Shown here: piece after piece, positions 39,038-47,354 of the stretch
How the letters are laid out: the number at the start of each line of letters is the position of its first letter
Numbering within the stretch: the first letter of the stretch is position 1
DNA from: Lysinibacillus_B sp042920265
Lineage (GTDB): Bacteria > Bacillota > Bacilli > Bacillales_A > Planococcaceae
Direction of reading: 5' to 3'
Assembly (NCBI RefSeq): GCF_042920265.1
Contig: NZ_JBDQZI010000008.1
Location: forward strand, 62,001 to 126,000
DNA: 64,000 nt
The notes under the pieces: model-generated
Database searches by the model: none
What the model was told of the DNA's origin: nothing
Seen by the model: the letters and a program-made list of their open reading frames with translations, nothing else
Translations under genes and position numbers: made by a program

Positions 39038-39486
39038 CCGTTTTCTCTCCCCATCATTAATTTTTCCTTCAGTAGCTTAAAATATTTCCGACTAATATGT
39101 ATCGTTGTTTCGTTGTCTAGTAAGAGTTGCGGGGTAGAGACAATGCCCATTTGAATGGATACAATCTTGGATAAATTCACGAGTGTAGATTTATTCACTT
39201 TGACAAAGCTCGCTTCAAACAATGCTTCAAGCTCATATAGTTTGCGCTTTGATTCAAATTCCTCTTCTGCTGTTTGAAAATACACTTTTCCATCTTCCAC
39301 ATAAATCGTGAAAATATCCTCTAATTTCAACATGCGAATTTCTGTAGCATTATAGCCGTCGATCATAGAGATTTTGGGGGACTTTAATGTTTTCATGAGC
39401 TGCTCTACTTCATTTGTATAAGCATCTGTAAACACATGTACCTCTATTTCTTTATATTGCTCATGAACGGTTAGTTGGACTTTCAT
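39034..39486 (-). CDS. LytTR-domain DNA-binding regulator without receiver domain (150 aa)
   Basis: The C-terminal LytTR domain is complete: MLKLEDIFTIYVEDGKVYFQT, LYELEALFEASFVKVNKSTLVNLSKIVSI split around the F-x-K-V-N-K-S motif, then ISRKYFKLLKEKL. The N-terminal 40 residues are a short beta/alpha segment, not a receiver. Start ATG 39486 has GAAAGGAGC; the TTG two codons earlier is too close to it. It leads the operon LytTR-DUF3021-ABC ATPase-permease, the known layout for self-regulated exporters. Confidence 0.9.
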   Translation of the reverse strand: MKVQLTVHEQYKEIEVHVFTDAYTNEVEQLMKTLKSPKISMIDGYNATEIRMLKLEDIFTIYVEDGKVYFQTAEEEFESKRKLYELEALFEASFVKVNKSTLVNLSKIVSIQMGIVSTPQLLLDNETTIHISRKYFKLLKEKLMMGRENG

Positions 39487-39610
39487 TTGCAAAGCTCCTT
39501 TCTGTCTCTAGTGTAGCAGGTGATAAACGCTCTTTTCGCAACCTAAACGTAAGTGGTTAAAAAAGGACTGTATGTGGTATTTATTGTATAGTGAATGGTT
39601 GAGGGAATAA

Positions 39611-39748
39611 ATGTTAAAGTATATAAATGGATTAATTTTTGTTGGGAAGCAATGGTTGAAAGTGAGGGAAGGTGGACTTCAATATAAGGGGACTTGGTTT
39701 TTAAAACGTGAAGAAGTATGCACTTTTGGCGAAGGGCGAAGACGGTAA
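39611..39748 (+). CDS. possible small protein (45 aa)
   Basis: A complete frame runs from ATG 39611 (GAGGGAA 5 bases upstream) to TAA 39746-39748. Composition is protein-like (MLKYINGLIFVGKQWLKV at the start; ends GEGRRR), with no membrane segment. It lies between the LytTR promoter region and the TPP riboswitches. No known family; it could also be a fragment of a lost gene. Confidence 0.35.
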   Translation: MLKYINGLIFVGKQWLKVREGGLQYKGTWFLKREEVCTFGEGRRR

Positions 39749-39852
39749 TAGGACGTTGAAGTTTATAGTTATGGATCCGCGGAAAGCATTGTCAAAAAAA
39801 TCTTGTCTTGCGTTTTAGTGAATTCATGTTATTGTTATAAATAGTAATTAGA

Positions 39853-39948
39853 ACACACTAGGGGAGTCTTATTTGAAGGCTGAGATTGAACAATTGTTCT
39901 AAACCCTTTGAACCTGTACTAGTTCACGCTAGCGTAGGAAAGTGGTTG
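39853..39948 (+). ncRNA. TPP riboswitch 1
   Basis: The aptamer signature is complete: ACTAGGGGAG, GGCTGAGAT, AACCCTTTGAACCTG and the 3' TAGCGTAGGAAAGTGG. It is followed 25 bases later by its own terminator (39974-40006). The P3 arm is longer than in the second copy. Confidence 0.95.
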
Positions 39949-39973
39949 TCGTAGGATAAGAAGGACTTATTCT

Positions 39974-40006
39974 CCCCACTCATCGCTTTGTGAGTGGGGT
40001 TTTTTA
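39974..40006 (+). terminator. terminator of TPP riboswitch 1
   Basis: Arms CCCCACTCA (39974-39982) and TGAGTGGGG (39991-39999), then TTTTTT. It is the likely expression platform, formed when TPP is bound. Confidence 0.9.
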
Positions 40007-40020
40007 ATTTTATACGAATA

Positions 40021-40100
40021 ACACTACTAGGGGCGCCGTATTGGCTGAGATTGTACCCTTTGCACCTGATCTAGTTCATGCTAGCGTAGGAAAGTAGGGA
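40021..40100 (+). ncRNA. TPP riboswitch 2
   Basis: A second complete aptamer: ACTAGGGGCGCC, GGCTGAGATTGTACCCTTTG, CACCTGATCTAGTTC, TAGCGTAGGAAAGT. Compact P3. Its own terminator follows at 40126. Confidence 0.96.
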
Positions 40101-40125
40101 ATAAAGAGCTCTATGCTTTTTATAG

Positions 40126-40155
40126 CCGCTTTCCATATGGGGAAGCGGTTTTTTT
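40126..40155 (+). terminator. terminator of TPP riboswitch 2
   Basis: Stem CCGCTTTCC/GGGGAAGCGG with an ATAT loop (40126-40148), then TTTTTTT. Confidence 0.88.
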
Positions 40156-40194
40156 AAAAGATAAGAAAGTATAAAATTTTTCTAGTTTAAAGAG

Positions 40195-40315
40195 TGTCTA
40201 GCGCAAGCGGACCAGCCCCTCGTGACGTTTCGAAAGTCTCTTCGTGTGGCAAGCACACTGTGAGCCTTTCTCCAACGCATGTCGGGGCTAGAGAGGGCGC
40301 TTGCGCTTTTCTTAG
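40195..40315. repeat. intergenic hairpin repeat of a type common in Bacillaceae
   Basis: AGCGCAAGCG (40200-40209) pairs with CGCTTGCGCT (40298-40307), and an inner AGCCCC/GGGGCT pairing continues the stem; small inner loops (GTGTG...CACAC) lie inside. The sequence pattern GTGTCTAGCGCAAGCG to CGCTTGCGCTTTTCTTA is familiar from many intergenic regions of Bacillaceae. It sits between the riboswitches and tenA. Confidence 0.7.
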
Positions 40316-40421
40316 TAGACAGCAAAGTATTTCATGAATATCCGTAAAGATGCGACAGTACCTCTCCCTATTTTGAGCGAGATGTGTCTTTCTAATAGTA
40401 TTAAGTTTAGGAGGAATTGAA

Positions 40422-41096
40422 ATGACGAAATTTACAAATAGGCTTTATGAGAATGTGCAACCGATTTGGGAGAAGAATCATCAGCACCCATTTGTACAGG
40501 AGCTGGGACAAGGAACATTAGCGGAGGAAAAATTCATTCAGTATATGAAGCAGGATTATGTATATTTAATCGATTACGCGAAGCTATTTGCAGTAGGTGT
40601 GACGAAAGCACATAATTTAGACATGATGAACAAATTTTCTAAAGTATTGCATGATACACTTCATTTTGAAATGGAGTTGCATCGTCAATTTGCGGCTGAA
40701 TTTGGTATTACACGAGAAGAGCTTGAGCAGACTAAGCCAACACCAGACAACTTAGCTTATACGAATTATATGTTAAATGTTGCTCAAAATGGTAGTTTAG
40801 CAGAGGTTGTAGCGAGTCTTTTGCCTTGTGCATGGGATTATTGGGAAATTGGGAAATTATTAAGAAAGCAATACGGGGATCAATTAGCATCTAACCGTTA
40901 TGCAAAATGGATTGAGACATATGACTCTGAGGAATTTGCACAAGGAGCGAAATGGTTAATTGATTTAATGGATGAGCTAGCGGATGGGAAGCCAGAACGA
41001 GAGCTAGCTGTACTTGAAAAGCATTTCCAAATTACATCGAAATATGAGTATTTATTTTGGGATATGAACTATTTCAAACGTGATTGGCCAATCTAA
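40422..41096 (+). CDS. tenA: aminopyrimidine aminohydrolase / thiaminase II (224 aa)
   Basis: TenA catalyses hydrolysis of 4-amino-5-aminomethyl-2-methylpyrimidine to HMP in salvage of degraded thiamine. The sequence has the family's key residues: D45 in QDYVYLIDYA, C136 in LLPCAWDYW (nucleophile) and Y140, and the EYLFWDMNY end. Length is normal. TTAGGAGG precedes ATG 40422. Expression is under two TPP riboswitches upstream, and the thiZ-thiX-thiY uptake genes follow, which confirms the salvage role. Confidence 0.96.
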   Translation: MTKFTNRLYENVQPIWEKNHQHPFVQELGQGTLAEEKFIQYMKQDYVYLIDYAKLFAVGVTKAHNLDMMNKFSKVLHDTLHFEMELHRQFAAEFGITREELEQTKPTPDNLAYTNYMLNVAQNGSLAEVVASLLPCAWDYWEIGKLLRKQYGDQLASNRYAKWIETYDSEEFAQGAKWLIDLMDELADGKPERELAVLEKHFQITSKYEYLFWDMNYFKRDWPI

Positions 41097-41198
41097 TTCT
41101 TTTAGCAGGTGTAAAATACAAGCTGAAAGAAGTGAAAGCCTTTGGCGGACGCAATGACGCCCAGGCAGAATTGATGTTGTGGAGTTGGTGGAACGAAG

Positions 41199-41930
41199 AT
41201 GACACTCGTATTGAAAAATGTATCCTATTCCTATGATAAACAGGCAGTGATTTCTAATTTGGATGTAGAAATCAAATCGGGCGAGTTCGTTTCATTAATA
41301 GGGAAAAGTGGTACGGGAAAGAGCACCATTTTGAAATTAATTACGGGTCTTTTGCAGCCTGATGAGGGGGAAATCACCATAAATGGGCGCCCCATCAAGC
41401 TGGGCGATGTAGGCTATATGCCACAGCGTGATTTATTGTTGCCGTGGCGAACAGTGTTGGACAATATGATGCTGCCATCAGAAGTAAAAAAAGACCAAAG
41501 CTATACGAAGGAAGAGGCAAGACAATGGCTGGAGCGTGCGGGCCTATTAGCATATGAACATGCGCTTCCCCAGCAATTATCGGGTGGCATGAGGCAAAGA
41601 GTCTCCTTTTTACGGGCGCTGTTAATAGGGGAGGACGTACTGTTACTGGATGAACCTTTTGGTGCGCTGGATGCTTTTACGAAAAAGGATATGCAAGCTT
41701 GGTTACTGTCGATTTGGCAGGAGCTTAATAAAACGGTATTATTTATTACCCATGATTTAGATGAGGCCTGCTATTTAAGCGACCGTATTTTATTACTACA
41801 TGCAGACAAAAAACTTGAACAGATTCCCGTCCCGTTAAAACGCCCACGTCGACCAGATATGTTACATGAGATGGAATTTGTGACTTTAAGAAAAAACGTA
41901 GAGAGAAAGATTGCTCATGAATACGATTAA
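41199..41930 (+). CDS. thiZ: ATPase of the thiamine-pyrimidine ABC transporter (243 aa)
   Basis: NitT/TauT-type ATPase: Walker A GKSGTGKST, Q-loop GYMPQRDLLLPWRTVLDN (the LLPW motif is typical for this class), signature LSGGMRQRVSFLRAL, Walker B LLLDEPFGALD, switch ITHDLDEA. It overlaps the permease gene by 14 bases. With ThiX and ThiY it imports formylaminopyrimidine for the TenA pathway, as in Bacillus halodurans. Confidence 0.92.
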   Translation: MTLVLKNVSYSYDKQAVISNLDVEIKSGEFVSLIGKSGTGKSTILKLITGLLQPDEGEITINGRPIKLGDVGYMPQRDLLLPWRTVLDNMMLPSEVKKDQSYTKEEARQWLERAGLLAYEHALPQQLSGGMRQRVSFLRALLIGEDVLLLDEPFGALDAFTKKDMQAWLLSIWQELNKTVLFITHDLDEACYLSDRILLLHADKKLEQIPVPLKRPRRPDMLHEMEFVTLRKNVERKIAHEYD

Positions 41931-42681
41931 AAATTGGTTTAAAACGTATTATTTATTTCTTTTGTTTAGCTGCACCATTTTACTAGCTGTTGAGTGGGCG
42001 GTACGTGCTGACATGGTTCCGGCGTTTATTATTCCAGCGCCAACGGGTGTATTGATGCTGATTATTGAAAATTGGCGCCCGCTTTTTTTAGAGCATTTGC
42101 CTGTGACATTATTAGAGTTTACAATCGGGTTTGTCATTGCAGTAGTGGGCGGTGTTTTACTAGCGGTCAGTATGTTTTATTCTAAAACGATCGAGAAAAT
42201 GCTGTATCCAGCTGTTCTCATTTCGCAAATGATCCCGATCATTGCCTTATCCCCAATCTTTATCCTTTGGTTTGGTTATGAGATTTGGAGTAAGGTTGCC
42301 GTTACGATTTTAATTTCATTTTTCCCTATCGTAGTGGGTACTTATGATGGTTTAAAGGCGACAGATCGGGAGTATGTAGACTTATTCCGATCAATGGGCG
42401 CCACTCGTTGGCATATTTTTTGTAAACTACAAATTCCAATGGCGCTACCGTCATTCTTTTCAGCATTAAAGCTATCGATTGTTTACGCTTTAGTCGGTGC
42501 AACGATTGGAGAATGGCTCGGAGCGAGTGAAGGGCTCGGCTATTATAGTAGACGAATGTCAGGTAATTTAAATGCAGAAGGTGTATTTGCAGCTATTACC
42601 ATTTTAACTGTATTAGGAATCGTGTTATTTACGATTGTTTCTATAATTGAACAACGTGTATTACGATGGAAAAACAAGTAG
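41917..42681 (+). CDS. thiX: permease of the thiamine-pyrimidine ABC transporter (254 aa)
   Basis: Six membrane segments and the importer coupling motif (DLFRSMGATRWHIFCKLQIPMALP, the EAA loop in NitT/TauT permeases). The start ATG 41917 lies inside the ATPase gene. The downstream gene is the binding protein. Length normal. Confidence 0.91.
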   Translation: MNTIKNWFKTYYLFLLFSCTILLAVEWAVRADMVPAFIIPAPTGVLMLIIENWRPLFLEHLPVTLLEFTIGFVIAVVGGVLLAVSMFYSKTIEKMLYPAVLISQMIPIIALSPIFILWFGYEIWSKVAVTILISFFPIVVGTYDGLKATDREYVDLFRSMGATRWHIFCKLQIPMALPSFFSALKLSIVYALVGATIGEWLGASEGLGYYSRRMSGNLNAEGVFAAITILTVLGIVLFTIVSIIEQRVLRWKNK

Positions 42682-42697
42682 AAGGAGCATTTTTAAT

Positions 42698-43690
42698 ATG
42701 AAGAAACTTTATGTATGGACATTATTGCTAGCAAGTTTCGCCATGATTATGGCGGGTTGCTCGGATAAGGATAGTGAACAAGGAACGAAGGATTTAGAAG
42801 AGATTAGTATTATGTTAGATTGGTATCCAAATGCCGTGCATTCTGCGATTTATGTGGCGAAAGAAAAAGGCTATTTTGAAGATGCAGGTTTAGATGTGGA
42901 AATTCAAATGCCTGCTGATACAAATGATCCTTTAAAGCTAGCGGCTACAGGGAAAGTGGATTTAGCAATTAGCTACCAATCACAACTATTAGTTTCACGT
43001 GCTGAGGATATCCCTGTTGTATCAGTGGCAGCACTAGTAAGACATTCATTAGATGCGATTATGTATAAAGAAGAAAGTGGGATCCAATCGCCGAAGGATT
43101 TAGAAGGAAAAAGAGTAGGTTATCCATCCACAACAGTAAGTGAAGCGATTGTCGCTTCAATGGTTGCCAATGATGGTGGTGATGTGCAACAAGTAAAAAT
43201 GACGGATGTTGGTTGGGACTTAATGCCATCATTAGCAACGGATCAAGTGGATGCTGTTGTCGGGGCGTATATTAATCATGAAATGGTATTACTTGAAAAA
43301 GAAGGCTACAACATCGATTTACTAAAATTAGATGACTATGGTGTTCCAAATAGCTATGAGTTAGTAGTTGTAGCAGGTGAGAAGACGTTCGAACAGAAAA
43401 AAGAGCAAATTACGAAATTTTGGCAAGCTGTGACAAAAGGTCATGAGGATGTGAAGAAAGATCCAAATGCAGGGCTAGAAGTACTCTTTAACCATGAAAA
43501 TGAGAGCTTCCCATTAGATCTGGATGTTGAAAAAGAAAGCTTAAACATCCTTTTACCATTAATGGAGGATGAAGGTGTGAAGTTTGGCCATCAGGAGCAA
43601 GAGGCATGGGATAAAACAGCGAATTGGCTATATGAATCTGGTGTGATTAAGGTAAAGCTAGATGCGTCAGAGGCATTTGTGAATTTATAA
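42698..43690 (+). CDS. thiY: substrate-binding lipoprotein for thiamine pyrimidine (330 aa)
   Basis: Start ATG 42698 with GAAGGAGC. Lipoprotein signal peptide ends at MAGC (Cys 21). The body is an NMT1/THI5-like fold: LDWYPNAVHSAIYVAKEKGYFEDAGL, LAATGKVDLAISYQSQLL and KDLEGKRVGYP blocks match ThiY. It captures N-formyl-4-amino-5-aminomethyl-2-methylpyrimidine outside the cell for ThiX/ThiZ. A strong terminator follows. Confidence 0.92.
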   Translation: MKKLYVWTLLLASFAMIMAGCSDKDSEQGTKDLEEISIMLDWYPNAVHSAIYVAKEKGYFEDAGLDVEIQMPADTNDPLKLAATGKVDLAISYQSQLLVSRAEDIPVVSVAALVRHSLDAIMYKEESGIQSPKDLEGKRVGYPSTTVSEAIVASMVANDGGDVQQVKMTDVGWDLMPSLATDQVDAVVGAYINHEMVLLEKEGYNIDLLKLDDYGVPNSYELVVVAGEKTFEQKKEQITKFWQAVTKGHEDVKKDPNAGLEVLFNHENESFPLDLDVEKESLNILLPLMEDEGVKFGHQEQEAWDKTANWLYESGVIKVKLDASEAFVNL

Positions 43691-43710
43691 GGATTTGTTC
43701 GTAGAAATAT

Positions 43711-43750
43711 AAAAACGGTAGACAAGGCTAATGCTTTGTCTACCGTTTTT
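43711..43750. terminator. bidirectional terminator
   Basis: Perfect 15-bp arms (43711-43725 and 43736-43750; core ACGGTAGACAA) between the converging thiY and M48 peptidase genes; it touches the peptidase stop codon. Confidence 0.9.
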
Positions 43751-45072
43751 TAGTAGTTTTCAATGTATTGTGCGATATCGAAATAGCCGTAATCCATCGC
43801 ATATTGATAGGCGTCATAGCCGCTAGAATCTTTCATTGTTTTATCTGCCCCGTGTGTTAACAGCAGTTCTACCATTTCCGAATCTCCGTACGAAGCAGCT
43901 TCAATTAGTGGTGTAAATCCATAAATATCCATTGTGTTTGGGTCTGTCCCTTGTTCTAATAAATAAGAAGCGATTTCGTGATTGCTTTCCATTACAGCAA
44001 GATGAAGGGCTGTATATCCTTCATCACTTACATCATTTAGTGCCTGGTCATCTTTTGCATATTGTTGGACAGCGTTGAAATCCCAGTCCACAACCGCAAG
44101 CATTAAATCACTCATACTTGCCTTGTCATACGTATAGGAATAATCTCCACTCATACTACCATCTTCTAATGGTAAATGATTCCCTAGTAGCAGCTCATCT
44201 TCTAGTTGAGAAACCGTATTAAGCGTCCACCAAATGGCAATGAAGAATAAAATAGTGAGCACAATTAAGCCAACGATTCCGAGGATAACGCCTTTATAAG
44301 AAGGTTTTATAACAGGTGTCTGATCTGCTTGGAAGAAGCCACTAATCGCATGGACACGTTTTGGTAAATTGGGATGTGTGGACAATATTTCATCGATCCA
44401 GCTAAACATGCCTGATTCTGTTTCGATTTGCTTCATAAATGTTACTTGATCTACCTGCTTATATAATTGAGGCCCAATCGCTAGCATTACTAGTGCATTT
44501 TTTGCTGCTTCATGGGACTGACTGTAATAGGCACCGTAGCGGTCGCACGTAAATTCACAGGCACGTGAATACGCATTACTTAAAAAAGGCACAAGTAAGC
44601 CTGGCATTAACAGCCAACCTAGCCCTACATGTTTGCGTTTTATATGCGCAAATTCATGTGCTAAGATAAAGTGCACTTCTTCTTGACCTTGTTCATCTAT
44701 TAATGAAAAAACATCTGCATATAATACAACCATGTTTTTTAAGCCGAATTTTGTTGCAAAGGCATTTAAAATACCTCCCGATTGCATGACATAAATATCT
44801 GGTACCTGTGTCAGATTCATGCGTTGTGCGATGTCTTTCGCTTGTTCATAAAAATGAGGAAACTGTTGCTCATTTAGTTTGACACCGTTTTTTCGAATAT
44901 TAACAATTGCTAGATTATGTATGAACCAGTAGAAAAGGAATAGGAACAAGATGACAATGATACCGATGATGGATATTGCTGCCACAATATAAACAAGTGC
45001 ACTAACGATGCATAAAATGGCAAAATAAATCTTTTCCTTACTAGTTACTAAATCTTTCTCTGAAAATGTCAT
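43750..45072 (-). CDS. M48 metallopeptidase fused to ankyrin repeats (440 aa)
   Basis: Membrane spans at about 15-55, then an M48 (HtpX/Ste24-like) peptidase domain: HEFAH at 139-143 gives two zinc His and the catalytic Glu; the third ligand is the Glu in ACEFTCDRYGA. Another span lies at about 268-292. After an acidic linker, three ankyrin repeats (about 325-440) follow: GYTALHLAVMESNHEIASYLLEQG, GFTPLIEAASYGDSEMVELLLTHGAD and a last DAYQYAMDYGYFDIAQYI. Start ATG 45072. The membrane peptidase thus carries its own protein-binding module, an uncommon combination. Confidence 0.92.
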   Translation of the reverse strand: MTFSEKDLVTSKEKIYFAILCIVSALVYIVAAISIIGIIVILFLFLFYWFIHNLAIVNIRKNGVKLNEQQFPHFYEQAKDIAQRMNLTQVPDIYVMQSGGILNAFATKFGLKNMVVLYADVFSLIDEQGQEEVHFILAHEFAHIKRKHVGLGWLLMPGLLVPFLSNAYSRACEFTCDRYGAYYSQSHEAAKNALVMLAIGPQLYKQVDQVTFMKQIETESGMFSWIDEILSTHPNLPKRVHAISGFFQADQTPVIKPSYKGVILGIVGLIVLTILFFIAIWWTLNTVSQLEDELLLGNHLPLEDGSMSGDYSYTYDKASMSDLMLAVVDWDFNAVQQYAKDDQALNDVSDEGYTALHLAVMESNHEIASYLLEQGTDPNTMDIYGFTPLIEAASYGDSEMVELLLTHGADKTMKDSSGYDAYQYAMDYGYFDIAQYIENY

Positions 45073-45336
45073 TGCTTCTCTCCAATCTTAAATTTTAATA
45101 ACGTTACTAATATACACATATCAAGTAAAAAAAGGAATGAGAAAAAAGAATGATAGGTCATCCGTAATAGTTTTTGGTGATACTTTTCTAAATTAATGGT
45201 GAATGGCCTAGTATAAAAAACAGGTAAGTGTGAAATGTTGATGCTCGATGTTAAAAATTATGGCATAGTATAATAACAGATAAAAAGTTCTAGGAAAATG
45301 GATAGGATGTATTTGAATGGAAGGAAGGTTGTTAAA

Positions 45337-45630
45337 ATGGCTACTTCAGAAAAAAGTAAAAGAATATGTGATAAGGGACACACGTATTATAAAAGCTCGG
45401 CTTGTCCAACCTGTCCAACTTGTGAAGGTGAGCGAAAACCTAACACAGGCTTTCTTTCGTTACTTGCGGCACCAGCAAGACGAGCATTACAATCGAATGG
45501 AATCACGTCTTTGCAAGAGCTATCACAGTATAGTGAAAAAGAGATTTTGCAACTTCATGGCATAGGCCCGTCTTCTTTACCTAAACTGAAAGCTGCTTTA
45601 CAGGAGAATGATTTAACATTCAAAGAGTAA
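45337..45630 (+). CDS. helix-hairpin-helix protein resembling the RNAP alpha C-terminal domain (97 aa)
   Basis: The start is ATG 45337 behind AAGGAAGG. The N-terminal part has a Cys/His cluster (CDKGHTYYKSSACPTCPTCEGER), a probable zinc-binding knuckle. The C-terminal 60 residues match the alpha-CTD-like fold: APARRALQSNGITSLQELSQYSEKEILQLHGIGPSSLPKLKAAL split around HGIGPSS, the hairpin that contacts DNA. Single gene. Probably DNA-binding; role unknown. Confidence 0.85.
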   Translation: MATSEKSKRICDKGHTYYKSSACPTCPTCEGERKPNTGFLSLLAAPARRALQSNGITSLQELSQYSEKEILQLHGIGPSSLPKLKAALQENDLTFKE

Positions 45631-45697
45631 GCAGCTTTCATTTTGCACCAATGCTAATTATGTTATTTTAAAATATGACAACATGTAGATTCTGACA

Positions 45698-47011
45698 TCA
45701 ACCAATCATCAAATCCCCATTTGGATAGCGGAATCGATTCGCTGGACGGGCGAGCAGTACATATAAAATTGTTAAAGTACCGAGTCTCCCAAGAAACATC
45801 GTCAACATAATCATGATTTCACTTGCTGGAGACAATATTGGTGTAAGACCAAGCGATAGTCCTACTGTTCCAAATGCACTTGTTGCTTCAAACAAATAGG
45901 TCATCATCGTATAGCCCTTCGTCGTCATAGCGAGTACAATCGTAGTTAAAAAAACCCAAAGAGCGCTACAGCTAACGAGCGTAAAAGCCTTTAGAACAAG
46001 CGAATTAGAAATGGTCCGTTTCCATAATACCGTTTCAGTTGAACCACGTAATTGACTCCAAATCACTGCACCGAGCAGCGTAATTGTCGCGATTTTTACT
46101 CCCCCCGCAGTAGAACCAGAACCACCGCCAATAAACATAAAAACAATCGTCATAAGTAAAGTTGGAATAGTGAGCTCATCCATTGGTAAGGTATTTGCTC
46201 CAGCTGTTCGAGGCGTTACACTGTGAAAGAAAGCCCCTAAAAATTGCTCTTTCCATGTCGCACCCACAAGGGCACCACCATGTCTTGTTTCAAAAAACCA
46301 AACCGCTATTGTTCCGCCAATGACAAGAAAAGCTGTCATAGATAAAATGACTTTGCTGTATAAAGAAAGGCGCTTTCCTTTTCGAAAGTGTCGTAGCTCG
46401 TCGATGACAATAAAGCCAAGCCCACCAAATAAAATAAGGGAACAGACTGTAAAAACAATCACAATGTCATTTTGATAACTTGTTAAGCTCGAAAAACCGC
46501 CAAATAGGTCAAACCCTGCATTGTTAAACATCGAAATAGCATGAAAAATACCATAATAAATTGCTTTTGTAATGGGCATATCAAACGAAAAACGCATTGC
46601 TAAAATAACGGCACCAATCAATTCAATGATGAGTGTATACATGACAATCCGCTTTAATAAATATAGCGCTTGCTCGATGGAGTAGGCATTAAAAGACTCC
46701 TGCAAGATGAGCTTATCTTTTAAGGAAATTCTCCGTTTAAAAAACAATAATAAAAAAGAAGAGACGGTCATAAACCCAAGCCCGCCAAGCTGAATGAGCG
46801 TAAGTACCACTATTTCACCGAACATCGTAAAGCTATCTGCGGTATCCATGACGACAAGCCCCGTTACACAAACGGCAGATGTTGCTGTAAAGAATGCATC
46901 AACCCATGAAATAGGCGCGGTAGTCGCAAACGGAAGCTTCAATAAACAGGCTCCTAGTAAAATCAATCCTGCAAAGCTGGCCATTAAAATTAGTGTCGGT
47001 TTTTTCGCCAT
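45698..47011 (-). CDS. ktrB: KtrB-like potassium channel subunit (437 aa)
   Basis: Trk/Ktr/HKT transporter with four M1-P-M2 repeats. The selectivity-filter Gly positions are visible in TSAVCVTGL, FNNAGFDL, VTPRTAGAN and SAFGTVGLS; the gating-loop GGGSGSTAGGVK is present in the third repeat. Length matches KtrB/KtrD. ATG 47011 with GAGGAA. No KtrA/KtrC cytosolic regulator is adjacent, so it must be encoded elsewhere, as with B. subtilis KtrD. Na+-dependent K+ uptake in osmotic adaptation is the family role. Confidence 0.92.
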   Translation of the reverse strand: MAKKPTLILMASFAGLILLGACLLKLPFATTAPISWVDAFFTATSAVCVTGLVVMDTADSFTMFGEIVVLTLIQLGGLGFMTVSSFLLLFFKRRISLKDKLILQESFNAYSIEQALYLLKRIVMYTLIIELIGAVILAMRFSFDMPITKAIYYGIFHAISMFNNAGFDLFGGFSSLTSYQNDIVIVFTVCSLILFGGLGFIVIDELRHFRKGKRLSLYSKVILSMTAFLVIGGTIAVWFFETRHGGALVGATWKEQFLGAFFHSVTPRTAGANTLPMDELTIPTLLMTIVFMFIGGGSGSTAGGVKIATITLLGAVIWSQLRGSTETVLWKRTISNSLVLKAFTLVSCSALWVFLTTIVLAMTTKGYTMMTYLFEATSAFGTVGLSLGLTPILSPASEIMIMLTMFLGRLGTLTILYVLLARPANRFRYPNGDLMIG

Positions 47012-47354
47012 CGTGATTCCTCGATTCCTTTTTGAGATTAATCCATTACGATAAGGTAAGACAAAAGAATTTGTATCAATAAATGTAATAGGAGACGAAG
47101 TTCTGTTTAGTTTGATAATAAAAAATACTACATCGAAAAGTGAAAAGATGTAAAGAGAATTTTTTAGGGTTATTGTTGAACTGGAAAAGTACTAAATACA
47201 ATATCCTAAAAGTAATTACAACCTCTTTTTAAATTTATGTTTATAAATGGTGAAAGATATTATGAAAATATAACATTCATATCTTCCACTATTGTCTATG
47301 TAATAACTGAAATTTTAAATAAAATATAACAAAAAATACAAAGAGGTTTTTAGT
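47012..47354. other. intergenic region, nothing recognised
   Basis: AT-rich stretch between divergent genes (ktrB − and the LTA-synthase-like gene +). I looked for a ydaO/c-di-AMP riboswitch ahead of ktrB and found no match. No reading frame with a ribosome site. Confidence 0.5.

Noticed and set aside
47012..47354. ydaO-type c-di-AMP riboswitch upstream of ktrB
   Set aside because: None of the conserved blocks of that riboswitch could be found on the − strand upstream of the gene.
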